Positions 25,132 to 33,625 of a stretch of 64,000 nucleotides of DNA are shown here, one piece after another. Source of the DNA: Amycolatopsis sp. NBRC 101858 (lineage in GTDB: Bacteria; Actinomycetota; Actinomycetes; Mycobacteriales; Pseudonocardiaceae); assembly GCF_030269325.1 (NCBI RefSeq), contig NZ_BSTD01000007.1, positions 310,001 through 374,000 of the forward strand, written 5' to 3'. Below the pieces are notes generated by a model. It saw only the letters and a list, made by a program, of their open reading frames with translations, made no database searches and was not told where the DNA came from. Each line of letters opens with the position of its first letter. The stretch's first letter is position 1. The translations under genes and the position numbers were made by a program.

Positions 25132-27051
25132 ATGCACAGCCGTCTTTGGCATGTCCTCGCCGCGACCGCGGCCCTACTAGTCTCCACCGCGGCCACCGCC
25201 GTCGCGGCACCCGACACCGCCGCCGGCGACACCGGCGACCGTGCGCCGATCGCCGGTAGCACCCCGGCTTGGGCCACACCACACACCGAAGTCGCCCGCA
25301 GCAACGGAAACACCGTCCGGCACATCCAGGTCGCTCTCACGTTGCGCGACCAGGCCGGCGCCGAACGCCTCGCCGCCCAGCTGGCGACACCGGGCAGCGC
25401 CGGGCATGGAAAATTCCTGTCCTCGAAGGAGTTTCTCGATCGATTCGCTCCGACGCAGGACGCCGTCGACCAGGTGTCGCGCTGGCTGGGCACGCAGGGC
25501 TTGCACGTGACCGGCGTCAGCGCCAACCGGCACTTCGTCGATGCCGAAGCTCCGACCATCGCGCTGGAGTCGGCGTTCGGGACGAGGATCGCCGCGTTCC
25601 GGGCCCGGGTCGACGGCGCCACCCGCACGCTCGCGGCCCCGGCGTCGCCGGTGACCGTCCCGGGCTCGCTGCGTGCCTCGATCACCGCGGTGCTCGGCCT
25701 AGACGACAGCGCCGCCCTGCTCACGCCCCAGCACACCCGCCCTGCCGCCGCGGCGGCGGAGCAGCACTGTGCGCGGTGGTGGGGCGAGCAGAACAACACC
25801 GACGTCCCGCAGAAGTACCCGTCCGGATCCCAATCGAACTCGCTGTGCGGCTACACCGGTACCCAGGTCCGCGCGATGTACAAGCTGGGCAACGGAAACA
25901 CCGGGGCGGGCACGACGATCGGTGTCGTCGGCGCCTACAACTCCGCCACCGTCGTGGCCGACACCAACCAGGCCGCCACCCAGCTCGGCGTGCCGCCGCT
26001 GACGGTCGGCCAGTACAGCGCGGTGCTGCCGCAGGGCGGGTTCGCCGACGCGAGCGAGTGTGGTGCCGACGGGTGGGCCGCCGAGCAGACCCTGGACGTG
26101 CAGGCCTCGCACACCATCGCCCCGGGCGCGAAGATCCGTTACTACGCTGGGAAGACCTGTAAGGGCACCGGGCTCTACGACGCGTTCAACCAGGCCGTGA
26201 CCGACAACGCCGTGGACGTGATCAGCAACAGCTACGGCAACGCCGACGGCGAAGCCAGCTTGCCGCAGGCCGCGCGGGACCAGTTCAACAGCATGGCGCT
26301 GCAGGCAGCGATCCAGGGCCAGACCATCACCGTGTCCACCGGCGACGCCGGCAACAACTCCGGCCCCGTCGGCCACCCGACCGCGAGCTTCCCGTCTTCG
26401 AGCCCGTGGGTCGTGGCCGTCGGGGGCACCAGCGTCGGCCTGGACCAGAACAACCAGGCCACGGTGTTGACCGGGTGGGAGAACAGCGGCAACACCCAGT
26501 CCGGCAACACCTGGGCGCCGCAGCGGGACGCGGACGGCCCGTTCGCCTCCGGCTCCGGCGGCGGCACCTCCGCCCTCTACGACGCGCCGGACTGGCAGGC
26601 CGGCGTCGTCCCCGGCAGCGGCGGTAGGCGCGCCGTGCCGGACATCGCGGCCCTGGCCGACTCCTACACCGGGATGCTGGTCGGGCAGACCATCAAGGGC
26701 GCCTTCGGGATCGGCTCCTACGGCGGCACCTCGCTCGCCTCGCCGCTGATCGCCGGCCTCGTCGCCGACGCCCAGCAGGCCCGCTCCGGCACCGCCCGCG
26801 CCGGACTGCTCACCCCCGTCCTCTACAGCCTGCGCGGGTCCAGCGCGATCGCCGACGTCACGCCGCAGAAGGCTGGGGTCTGGACGCCGATGATGCACGC
26901 CTTCGGCGGCGTCGCCGTCCCCGGCGGGCAGGGCAGCTACCTGATCGACTTCGACGCCCGTCCGCAGAACCTGCAGAGCGGTCCCGGCTGGGACAACGTC
27001 ACCGGCCTCGGCACGCCAGCCGACGGCTTCATCGGCGCGCTTTCTCAGTAA
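25132..27051 (+). CDS. Secreted pro-kumamolisin / sedolisin (S53) serine-carboxyl peptidase
   Basis: A 639-residue exported protease. Residues 1-26 form a Sec signal peptide ending AVAA. A pro-kumamolisin activation domain follows (about 45-195, with HGKFLSSKEFLDRF). The S53 catalytic domain contains E318 and D322 in WAAEQTLDVQ and nucleophile S534 in YGGTSLASP. Family members are acid-active endopeptidases released by autocleavage of the propeptide. ATG 25132 follows an AAGGAG site at good spacing. It is the first of three rightward genes for exported proteins, with an L,D-transpeptidase 82 bp downstream. Such proteases are uncommon conjugative-element cargo; a role in altering the cell surface or in competition is possible. 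Confidence 0.9.
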   Translation: MHSRLWHVLAATAALLVSTAATAVAAPDTAAGDTGDRAPIAGSTPAWATPHTEVARSNGNTVRHIQVALTLRDQAGAERLAAQLATPGSAGHGKFLSSKEFLDRFAPTQDAVDQVSRWLGTQGLHVTGVSANRHFVDAEAPTIALESAFGTRIAAFRARVDGATRTLAAPASPVTVPGSLRASITAVLGLDDSAALLTPQHTRPAAAAAEQHCARWWGEQNNTDVPQKYPSGSQSNSLCGYTGTQVRAMYKLGNGNTGAGTTIGVVGAYNSATVVADTNQAATQLGVPPLTVGQYSAVLPQGGFADASECGADGWAAEQTLDVQASHTIAPGAKIRYYAGKTCKGTGLYDAFNQAVTDNAVDVISNSYGNADGEASLPQAARDQFNSMALQAAIQGQTITVSTGDAGNNSGPVGHPTASFPSSSPWVVAVGGTSVGLDQNNQATVLTGWENSGNTQSGNTWAPQRDADGPFASGSGGGTSALYDAPDWQAGVVPGSGGRRAVPDIAALADSYTGMLVGQTIKGAFGIGSYGGTSLASPLIAGLVADAQQARSGTARAGLLTPVLYSLRGSSAIADVTPQKAGVWTPMMHAFGGVAVPGGQGSYLIDFDARPQNLQSGPGWDNVTGLGTPADGFIGALSQ

Positions 27052-27133
27052 CCACAACCTCTTTCGCGGCAGGCCCGCTCGACAGTGGGCTGGCCTGCCG
27101 TGGCCTCCATCGACCTTGAGGAAGGACTGTTTC

Positions 27134-28006
27134 ATGTCCGAGATGCCACAGCCGGCACCGAATCGGTGGCGGGTGCTCGCGCTCTGGCTGGTCGGGATCG
27201 CGCTGGTCGCTACCGCGGGGGCGCTGCTCGCACCATCAACGACAGCGCCCGACGCCGCTCGCGGCGGCGCCGTGCCGGTCGAGCTGGGAGTCGAGCTCCA
27301 CAGCCCGGTCATCGCCGCCCGCGCGGTCCCGAATCTGGCCGGGCTGCCCGAGGCCAGCACCTTCGGCACCGTCGCGAACGCTCCGCAGGACGCGATGACC
27401 GAGGAGATACCGGACGGGCAGCTCGTGCACCCGACCGAACCGGTTCCGGTATTCGACCAGCCCGGTGGCGCGCCGATAGCCGTTCTTCCGACCACGCAGC
27501 TCGGGTCCGACACGTGGGTGCCGGTGATCGCGGAGGAACCGGGCTGGGTGCAGGTGCTGCTGCCGTCGCGGCCCAACGGCTCCACCGGCTGGCTGTCCAC
27601 TCAGGACAGCACGCTCGCGATTCGGTCGACGACCGACCGGATCGTCATCGACCGGGCGGCTTTCCGGCTCACGCTCTACCGCGACCACCAGCAGATCGGC
27701 ACCTGGAGCGTCGGCGTCGGTACGGCGGCCGCGCCGACCCCGGCCGGTCGGACGTTCGTCCTCGCCTCGATGACCGACGCGAAGCAGAAATTCAGCCCGG
27801 TGATCTTCCCGCTCGGGATCCACTCGGCGACCTTTTCCACCTACGGCGGCGGCCCCGGCACCACGGGCATCCACGGCTGGCCCACCACCGACGTCTTCGG
27901 CCGCCCATCCAGCGACGGATGCATCCGCGTCCCCGCCGACGCCCTCGCCACCTTCACCAACCCTGCCGACCCGGTGCCCATCGGCACCCCGGTCCTCATC
28001 CGCTAA
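27134..28006 (+). CDS. L,D-transpeptidase (YkuD domain), membrane-anchored
   Basis: The product has 290 residues from ATG 27134, chosen because GAGGAAGGA lies ten bases upstream. A TTG six codons earlier is less likely. One N-terminal transmembrane helix (VLALWLVGIALVATAGALLA) is followed by an extracytoplasmic region and a YkuD domain whose catalytic motif HGWPTTDVFGRPSSDGCIRV contains Cys263. YkuD enzymes form 3-3 peptidoglycan crosslinks or attach proteins to the wall. Residues 85-155 resemble an SH3-like wall-binding segment (VFDQPGGAPIAVLP, WVQVLLPSR). With a sedolisin upstream and a lipoprotein downstream it belongs to a surface-modifying trio. Confidence 0.88.
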   Translation: MSEMPQPAPNRWRVLALWLVGIALVATAGALLAPSTTAPDAARGGAVPVELGVELHSPVIAARAVPNLAGLPEASTFGTVANAPQDAMTEEIPDGQLVHPTEPVPVFDQPGGAPIAVLPTTQLGSDTWVPVIAEEPGWVQVLLPSRPNGSTGWLSTQDSTLAIRSTTDRIVIDRAAFRLTLYRDHQQIGTWSVGVGTAAAPTPAGRTFVLASMTDAKQKFSPVIFPLGIHSATFSTYGGGPGTTGIHGWPTTDVFGRPSSDGCIRVPADALATFTNPADPVPIGTPVLIR

Positions 28007-28040
28007 CCCAACGACACCAACACTTCTGGAGAAGCCAGCC

Positions 28041-28790
28041 ATGAACACCTCTCGTACCGCCCTCGCCGCCGCCGGAGCAGGCGCGCTCCTCATAGGCACC
28101 CTCACCACGCTCGCCTCCGGCTGCACCCCGGCGACCGCGGCGCCGCCCGCCCTCGCGGCCGCCGCGGCGACGTCGACCGCGACCGGCATCTCTGTCTCCG
28201 GCGGAGAACACCTCACCGCGCGGCCGAGCGTGTCCAGCAACGGCGCGATCAAGACCGCCGGCGGCTCGGTCTCCAGTCCCAGCGGCGCGGTCATGGCCAG
28301 CGGCATCAGCCTGCAGGCCGGCGCCGGATTCGCCGAAGCCCGGGTCGCGTCCGTGCGGGTCGGCGGGACCACCATCGGACCGTTCACCGCGACCTGCCGC
28401 AACGGAGCCCTCACCACCAGCGCCCCCAAGGCCAGCAGCGGCAACCTCAAGGTCACCGGCGGCGGGCACGGCACCGCCGGGGTCATCACCGTCACCACCA
28501 GCACCGCACCCACCCACACCAACGGAACCAGCGGCCCGACATCGGCCAAGCCGAGCGCGGGCACGGCGATCACCGTGACGGTGGCGACGGTCAGCTGCGG
28601 CGCCGGAACTCCGCCGCCGACGGGCAACCCGCCGACCGGCACCCGCCCGGCCCCGACGCACAAGCCCGGCGCTCCCGGGGCGTCCCAGCCGGGCGTACCG
28701 GGCCAGCGGCACCAGCAGGGCGACAACCCGGGCGACCGGACCGCGCCCAAGCCACAACCGAAACCCGGCCACGTAGCCGTCACCGGCTGA
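28041..28790 (+). CDS. Putative lipoprotein with Pro-rich C terminus
   Basis: A 249-residue protein with a lipobox (TLASGC, Cys28) after a hydrophobic signal, so it is probably a membrane-anchored lipoprotein. The middle domain is rich in Ser, Gly, Ala and Val (GGSVSSPSGAVMASGISLQAG, AGVITVTTS) with two Cys that could form a disulphide, and looks beta-rich. The last 60 residues are a Pro/Gly/Lys-rich tail likely to span the wall. No enzyme family is recognised. It follows the L,D-transpeptidase by 34 bp behind a GGAGAAG site and is probably cotranscribed. Confidence 0.65.
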   Translation: MNTSRTALAAAGAGALLIGTLTTLASGCTPATAAPPALAAAAATSTATGISVSGGEHLTARPSVSSNGAIKTAGGSVSSPSGAVMASGISLQAGAGFAEARVASVRVGGTTIGPFTATCRNGALTTSAPKASSGNLKVTGGGHGTAGVITVTTSTAPTHTNGTSGPTSAKPSAGTAITVTVATVSCGAGTPPPTGNPPTGTRPAPTHKPGAPGASQPGVPGQRHQQGDNPGDRTAPKPQPKPGHVAVTG

Positions 28791-28803
28791 TCACCCCCAG
28801 ACC

Positions 28804-28848
28804 GCGCGGGCCCGCGCCCCCACCTCAACCCGCCAACGCGGGCCCGCG
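28804..28848. terminator. GC-rich twin palindrome, possible terminator
   Basis: Two copies of the palindrome CGCGGGCCCGCG lie at 28805-28816 and 28837-28848, the first extended to 14 bp. They can pair with each other across a 20-base loop or fold alone. There is no U-tract. The position after the lipoprotein gene and before the MetE-like gene suits a Rho-independent-like actinobacterial terminator, or a processing structure that separates the two operons. Confidence 0.5.
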
Positions 28849-28943
28849 CACCCCCTCCCGCTCCCACGTCCCTGCCGGGCGCTCCTCCCCACGCCCGCGA
28901 CACCACAACAAGCCATCCGAATCACCCACCAGGGGAGATCTCC

Positions 28944-30053
28944 ATGTCCACACTCGTTTTCAGCCACGCCAGCCACGACTACCCCGACACCGCCACGCCC
29001 TCCGAGGACGACCGGGCCGTGCATTTCGTCGGCTCGCTGCCCGCCGTCTTGACCGGCGACCACCGCGCGACCATGCAGTGGTTCCTCGACCACAGTGCCG
29101 ACACGTCGTTGACCGGGCTGCCGTGTGATCCGGATCCGCGGTGGATCATCGACTGGCTCGACGGCCTCGCCGCCGTCGACGCCCTCGATCCCGTCCGCAC
29201 CGGCAACTCGGCCGACTACGACGACATGCCGACCTACCGCCTCAAGCGCGGCCACTGGCTCGAATCCGAGGACCTGTCCCTCGGACGAGCCGCACACACC
29301 GACACTGTCATGGCCGCCCGCGCCCAACTGCACGGTGACCGGGACTTTCCGCCGCATCAGGTGTCGATCCCGAACCCCTACGACCTGTCGCTGTTCACCT
29401 TCGGCAGCCCGACCGCTGCGGTCACGCACCTTCCGGTGTTCCGCCAGGCCGTGCTCGACGACGTCCACACCATCCACCGCCAGCACGGCGTCCAGGTCGT
29501 CTTCCAGCTCGAAACCCCCGCCGTCCTGGCGACCCTGGACCGCACCCCGCGGCCACTGTGGCCCGCCGCGGTGCGGGCGCTGGCCAAGCAGGTCGCGCGC
29601 GTCGTCGCCGACGGCCCCCGCGAGGCGACCTGGCGGATTCACCTCTGCCACGGCGACCTCGGCCACCAGCCCCTGTTCGAACTGACGGATCTCGTGCCTG
29701 CGGTGCAGTTCCTCAACGCGCTGCACAAGCAGCTGCACCGGCTGCGGATCCCGATGCCGGACGCGCACATCCCGATATGCACCGGAACCCAGGCCCCGTC
29801 GACAGATCCGCGGTTCTATCGGGCGTTGCGGCACCTGCGCCGCGACATCGACATCATCGCCGGACTCGTCGACGAAACCCACCCGAAGGACTCCCGCACC
29901 GCGTTGGGGTTGGTCGAGACCGAACTGGACCGGCCGGTGCTCGCCGTCGCCGCGGCCTGCGGCCACGGCCGTCGACTGGTTCCCGAGGCGGTCGCCAACG
30001 CAGCCCTCGCGTGCGAACTCGCTCATCACACCACCGACACCCTGGCCCGCTGA
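28944..30053 (+). CDS. MetE/UroD-like TIM-barrel protein of unknown function
   Basis: The 369-residue soluble protein starts at ATG 28944 behind GGGGAGAT. Spaced motifs resemble the cobalamin-independent methionine synthase / uroporphyrinogen decarboxylase superfamily: FVGSLPAVLTGD near the N terminus, SIPNPYDLSLF, VQVVFQLETPAVL, and IHLCHGDLGHQPL, where MetE-type enzymes place zinc ligands. It is too short for full MetE and lacks the clear C-terminal Cys ligand pair, so methyl transfer is only a hypothesis. It opens a rightward run of genes (cupin, mini-HTH, ketosynthase-III-like) that looks like a small biosynthetic cassette. The family is not certain. Confidence 0.5.
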   Translation: MSTLVFSHASHDYPDTATPSEDDRAVHFVGSLPAVLTGDHRATMQWFLDHSADTSLTGLPCDPDPRWIIDWLDGLAAVDALDPVRTGNSADYDDMPTYRLKRGHWLESEDLSLGRAAHTDTVMAARAQLHGDRDFPPHQVSIPNPYDLSLFTFGSPTAAVTHLPVFRQAVLDDVHTIHRQHGVQVVFQLETPAVLATLDRTPRPLWPAAVRALAKQVARVVADGPREATWRIHLCHGDLGHQPLFELTDLVPAVQFLNALHKQLHRLRIPMPDAHIPICTGTQAPSTDPRFYRALRHLRRDIDIIAGLVDETHPKDSRTALGLVETELDRPVLAVAAACGHGRRLVPEAVANAALACELAHHTTDTLAR

Positions 30054-30075
30054 CACCACGGAGAGGACTGCCGAG

Positions 30076-30549
30076 ATGGACACCACGACCTCGCCGCTGC
30101 CGTCCGCCGCCGGAAATCTGGCCGGCGAAGACGAGACGCTCAAGCCGATCCTGCGCACCGGGATCGTGCCCACCCGCGCGCTGTCCGGTGGCCGGATGCA
30201 CCTGCCCGGCGCCACCACCCTCGCTCCGCAACGGCACGACACCACCGAGACCGTGATCGCGGTCATCAGCGGCCACGTCGCGGTCCTCTCCGGCAACGCC
30301 ATGCAGCCCTTCCATCCGCGCGCGGGCGACATGATCTACATCCCGCCGACGCTGCCGTACGCGGTGGTCAACCTCAGCAACAACGCCTCTGTCCTCGCCC
30401 TGGTCTTCCGCACCGACCCAGGCTTCGACACCGACGTGCACCGCATACCCGAACTTGACCACACCGCCCGCGACCAGATCCCCGACCTGCGCCGCACCCA
30501 CCACAAGGCCCTGCTCACCCGGCGCAGCAGCCGCGCCCACCACACCTGA
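30076..30549 (+). CDS. Small cupin-domain protein
   Basis: A 157-residue protein with a single cupin barrel. Motif 1 is APQRHDTTETVIAVISGHVAV, with a His and a Glu suitable for metal binding. Motif 2 is PRAGDMIYIPPTLPYAVVN, in which the usual His is replaced by Tyr. Such cupins can be isomerases, dioxygenases or small-molecule sensors. ATG 30076 follows GGAGAGGA, 22 bp after the MetE-like stop. The C terminus is Arg/His-rich. Position suggests it works on the product of neighbouring enzymes, but no substrate can be inferred. Confidence 0.75.
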   Translation: MDTTTSPLPSAAGNLAGEDETLKPILRTGIVPTRALSGGRMHLPGATTLAPQRHDTTETVIAVISGHVAVLSGNAMQPFHPRAGDMIYIPPTLPYAVVNLSNNASVLALVFRTDPGFDTDVHRIPELDHTARDQIPDLRRTHHKALLTRRSSRAHHT

Positions 30550-30649
30550 CCCTCTCTCACCCTCCGTCCAGCACCACGCCACCCGCCGCCCCTCGGCGCC
30601 TCCCCATCACATGGCGTGCCACACCAACCGGCCCGATCAGGAAGACGTC

Positions 30650-30847
30650 ATGCAAACCTGGATCACCGACACCGCTCGCGATCTCCTCAACGACGCGCCA
30701 CCCGGCGGCCCGGTCACGCTCGACGAGATTGCCGCCTGTGCAGGCATCGCCATTCACCACCTGCGGGCCTATTACAGCTCGGTCGAGGCCATCGTCGCCG
30801 CCAGCGCCGACCTTCCAACACGTCCGCCCCAGGTTGGGCGGTGCTGA
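30650..30847 (+). CDS. 65-residue TetR-like helix-turn-helix mini-protein
   Basis: Starting at ATG 30650 behind AGGAAG, the protein is essentially only a TetR-type N-terminal DNA-binding domain (DTARDLLNDA, then VTLDEIAACAGIAIHHLRAYYSSVEAIVAAS) with no ligand-binding domain. A longer frame reaching 30455 has Pro/Ala-rich shadow sequence and is rejected. It ends three bases before the ATG of the ketosynthase-III-like gene, so the two are tightly linked. It may be a genuine minimal regulator of the cassette or the remnant of a full TetR gene. The good ribosome-binding site and the intact domain favour a functional gene. Confidence 0.55.
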   Translation: MQTWITDTARDLLNDAPPGGPVTLDEIAACAGIAIHHLRAYYSSVEAIVAASADLPTRPPQVGRC

Positions 30848-30849
30848 CG

Positions 30850-31983
30850 ATGCGCTGGCAAGACCTCCATCTGCGCGGCATCGGCGCCGCGCTTGGCGAG
30901 ATCGTGGCCGTCGAAGACCTCGTGTCCGGACGAACGCTGCACGGAGCGACCAGCCAGCGCGCCGTGTCGATCGCCTCCGGCAGCACTGGGATGGATCTGG
31001 CCGTCCGCGCCGGCCGCAACGCCCTCGCCAGCATGGCCATGACCACCGCCGGACCGCTGCCCGTCCCCGACCTGCACTTCCACGCCGCCATCTGGCGAGG
31101 CAGCCGCGGCATCGACTTCTGGTCACGCGCCGCCTACGTCCGCACCCGGCTCGGCCTGCCCGCCGGCCGCGGGATCGCCAGCGAGCTCAACGCCATGAGC
31201 AACAGCCTCATCGGCGGCATCGACATCTCCGCCCGCGTCCTCGCCGGCAGCCCCGACATCGACACCGTCCTGCTCACCGGCGGTGAAACCTTCGGCCCAC
31301 CCGCCTTCGACCACCTCACCGCCGACCACGGCATCGCCTACGGCGACGGCGGCTCCGCCCTCATCCTCGGCCGCCACCCCGGCCTCGCCCGCATCCTCGC
31401 CACCAGCTCCTACACCGACCCCACCCTCGAACAGCTCCACCGCGGCAACCAACCCTTCGCCCCCGCAGGTACCACCGAATACGGCATGGAACGGATCCGC
31501 GAACGCAAACGCCAATACACCGACGTTGTCGGCGTCGCCTCGGTCGCCCGCCGCAACCACGACGGCGTCCGCGCCGTCATCGACGAAGCCCTCCGCGACG
31601 CCGAACTCAGCATCGACGAGCTGCGCTGGGTACTGCTGCCGCACTATGGCCGGCACCTGCTGGACACTCACTGCCTGCAGCCGCTCGGCATCACCGCCGA
31701 CCGCACCCTCTGCCACGCCGGAGATCAGTGGGGCCACATGGGACCGAACGACCAGATCATCGGCCTTACCCATCTGCTCGTCCGAGGCGCTGTCGCGGCC
31801 GGCGACTACGTCGCTCTGCTCGGCATCGGCATCGGCATGACCTGGACCGCCACCATCCTCCGCATCGATGCTCCACCAACTGGATTGGAGATCCTCGCCC
31901 CTCCCCTGCGCTGGCCTTGGCGAACCGACCACGTGCCCGGTTTAAGGGAGTCGCTCCCCGATCACAATCTTGGGGGTGCCTGA
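30850..31983 (+). CDS. Ketosynthase-III-like (FabH/CerJ/DpsC-type) acyltransferase with Ser in place of catalytic Cys
   Basis: The 377-residue protein has the KAS III thiolase fold: ATSQRAVSIASGSTGMDLAVRAGRNAL, then ELNAMSNSLIGGIDI at the nucleophile elbow, a VLLTGGETF strand, and PHYGRHLLDTHCLQPLGI and GHMGPNDQIIGL near the C terminus. At the position of the FabH catalytic Cys the sequence has Ser117 (codon AGC 31198-31200). His265 is retained and the usual Asn loop reads GHMG. Ser-nucleophile relatives such as DpsC exist and act as acyltransferases or starter-unit loaders, so the enzyme is probably active but not an ordinary FabH. Its TGA overlaps the ATG of the AbrB-like gene. No acyl carrier protein is encoded nearby. 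Confidence 0.75.
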   Translation: MRWQDLHLRGIGAALGEIVAVEDLVSGRTLHGATSQRAVSIASGSTGMDLAVRAGRNALASMAMTTAGPLPVPDLHFHAAIWRGSRGIDFWSRAAYVRTRLGLPAGRGIASELNAMSNSLIGGIDISARVLAGSPDIDTVLLTGGETFGPPAFDHLTADHGIAYGDGGSALILGRHPGLARILATSSYTDPTLEQLHRGNQPFAPAGTTEYGMERIRERKRQYTDVVGVASVARRNHDGVRAVIDEALRDAELSIDELRWVLLPHYGRHLLDTHCLQPLGITADRTLCHAGDQWGHMGPNDQIIGLTHLLVRGAVAAGDYVALLGIGIGMTWTATILRIDAPPTGLEILAPPLRWPWRTDHVPGLRESLPDHNLGGA

Positions 31984-32525
31984 TGTCCGCGTGGAGGAAG
32001 ATCGACTGTCAGCCGGGCGATGCTGTCGACCTCGACCACGAACCCGTCGCCAGACGACGAGCGGCTAACGGCGGATCCGCGGCGGCTGATCACATCCTGC
32101 GCGCTGTTATACCCGATGCCCTCGCAGCTGTCGAACCAGCCCCGCCGGAGCCGCTGCCGGTTGCTCGGCTGCTCTCCACGCGGCGCGATGACTCCATGAC
32201 GTTCGCGCTCCCGCGGGTCGACCGCGCCGGTCGGGCACACGATCAACAGGTCGTCAACGCTGCGGCGTGGTTGCCGGGCGAGGCGGTCGAGGCAATCGCG
32301 ACCACCCACGCCGTCATCTTCCGCCCCCACCCGAACGGTCTACTGAAAGTAGCGCCGACGAGGTGCGTGGCCATCCCTGCGGCGGCGCGCCGCCGGTTCG
32401 GCATCGAGGCCGGCGACCGCGTTCTGCTCGCCGCGATCGAGCCCCAACGGATTGTCATCGCCTACCCGCTCACGACGCTCGACGAAGCCCTCGCAGCGTT
32501 CCACAGCACCTCGTCCGCACAATGA
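31983..32525 (+). CDS. AbrB/SpoVT-like DNA-binding protein upstream of the integrase
   Basis: Translation probably starts at ATG 31983, whose first base is the last base of the ketosynthase stop, giving 180 residues; ATG 32196 would give a 109-residue form. The C-terminal third has a swapped-hairpin AbrB/MazE/SpoVT motif: CVAIPAAARRRFGIEAGDRVLLAA, then RIVIAYPLTTLDEAL. Its stop overlaps the start of the tyrosine recombinase (ATGA). A regulator coupled this tightly to an integrase could act as a recombination directionality factor or autoregulator. That role is inferred from order only; the first 110 residues match nothing recognised. Confidence 0.6.
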   Translation: MSAWRKIDCQPGDAVDLDHEPVARRRAANGGSAAADHILRAVIPDALAAVEPAPPEPLPVARLLSTRRDDSMTFALPRVDRAGRAHDQQVVNAAAWLPGEAVEAIATTHAVIFRPHPNGLLKVAPTRCVAIPAAARRRFGIEAGDRVLLAAIEPQRIVIAYPLTTLDEALAAFHSTSSAQ

Positions 32526-33589
32526 CCGCGCATCTCGCTGCGACGCACCTGGAGATCGACCGTTCGGCACCTCGCAGGGATACCGACGTGGAGACGGCGA
32601 AACTTCTCCTCGACCGGCTCGGTGTAACAGCCGAGGACGTCTTGGCGGCTGAGCAGATCGCGGACACCGCCGCACCGACCTTTGCCGAGTACATCCCGGT
32701 CGTGGCGGCAGCGACCTCCCCGAAGTCGGCTGTGACCTGGTCCGTCTACTGGCGAGTCCTCAGCGAGAGATGGCCCGACCGCGCGATCAACGAACCGACA
32801 ACGTCGGAACTGAAAGCCCTGGCAAACGAGGTTCAAGCACGCGCAGCGAGGCGTCCCGGAGCGCGTGGCGGCCAGGCAGCCAAGGCGGCCTTCACCGACG
32901 CGATCAGAACCCTGTATCGCTCCGCCGTAGACGACCAACTCGTCCGAGCGTCAAGAAATCCTGCCTTGGGACTTAGGAAGCCTCGCCAGCGGAAGAACCT
33001 ACGACGGGCGCTGACAGCAAGGCAGTTGATCGAAATCAACGAAGTCGCCGCATCGACCGGAACCGACCCTGCACTCGACACCCTGATCCTCCGTCTCCAC
33101 ACGGAAACCGCGTGCCGACGAGGCGGAGCACTGGCGATTCGGCCGTGCGACGTCAACACGGAGCTCTGCCTACTCAAGCTCCGGGAAAAAGGCGGCACGA
33201 CGCGCGATCAGCCGATCTCACGCACGCTCGCGTTGGGCCTCCTGGAACACGCCGAGGAGCGCTCGGACCACCTCACCGAGTACGACCAGCTTCTCCGGCA
33301 CCGCAACGGCAACCCGATCCGCTACACAAGGTACGAGACGTTCTGGCGGCGGCTCAGCAACCACCTACCCTGGATCCGGGAGATGGGGATTACCGCGCAC
33401 TGGATCCGGTACACGACACTCACCTGGGTCGAGCGGAACTACGGGTATGCGGTGGCAGCGACCTATGCGGGTCACGCTGCCGGCTATCAAACCGGCAGCA
33501 CGTTGACCTACGTCGCCGCGCCGCTCGAGGAGCTGGCCGCCGCGTTGTCAGCCCTGACTGCCGAGCCGCACCCGCTTGCGTCGGCGTAA
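32522..33589 (+). CDS. Tyrosine recombinase / integrase
   Basis: A 355-residue site-specific recombinase. The N-terminal half resembles a SAM-like core-binding domain (TFAEYIPVVAAATSPKSAVTW). The catalytic domain has the Arg in TETACRRGGALAI, the Lys in LREKGGTTRDQPI, HxxR in TAHWIRYTTL, the second His in AGHAAGYQTG and the nucleophile Tyr in STLTYV. It is the last gene of the run beginning with the MetE-like gene and overlaps the AbrB-like gene by four bases. It is a candidate integrase for the conjugative element, but no tRNA gene or clear att repeat was found beside it, so the integration site remains unknown. Confidence 0.88.
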   Translation: MTAHLAATHLEIDRSAPRRDTDVETAKLLLDRLGVTAEDVLAAEQIADTAAPTFAEYIPVVAAATSPKSAVTWSVYWRVLSERWPDRAINEPTTSELKALANEVQARAARRPGARGGQAAKAAFTDAIRTLYRSAVDDQLVRASRNPALGLRKPRQRKNLRRALTARQLIEINEVAASTGTDPALDTLILRLHTETACRRGGALAIRPCDVNTELCLLKLREKGGTTRDQPISRTLALGLLEHAEERSDHLTEYDQLLRHRNGNPIRYTRYETFWRRLSNHLPWIREMGITAHWIRYTTLTWVERNYGYAVAATYAGHAAGYQTGSTLTYVAAPLEELAAALSALTAEPHPLASA

Positions 33590-33625
33590 ACGCAGTCCGA
33601 CAGCAGATTCCGTGAGGAGCCAACG

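Noticed and set aside
30850-31983. Pseudogene status for the ketosynthase because the catalytic Cys is missing
   Set aside because: The frame is intact, the remaining motifs are conserved and Ser-nucleophile relatives such as DpsC are known.
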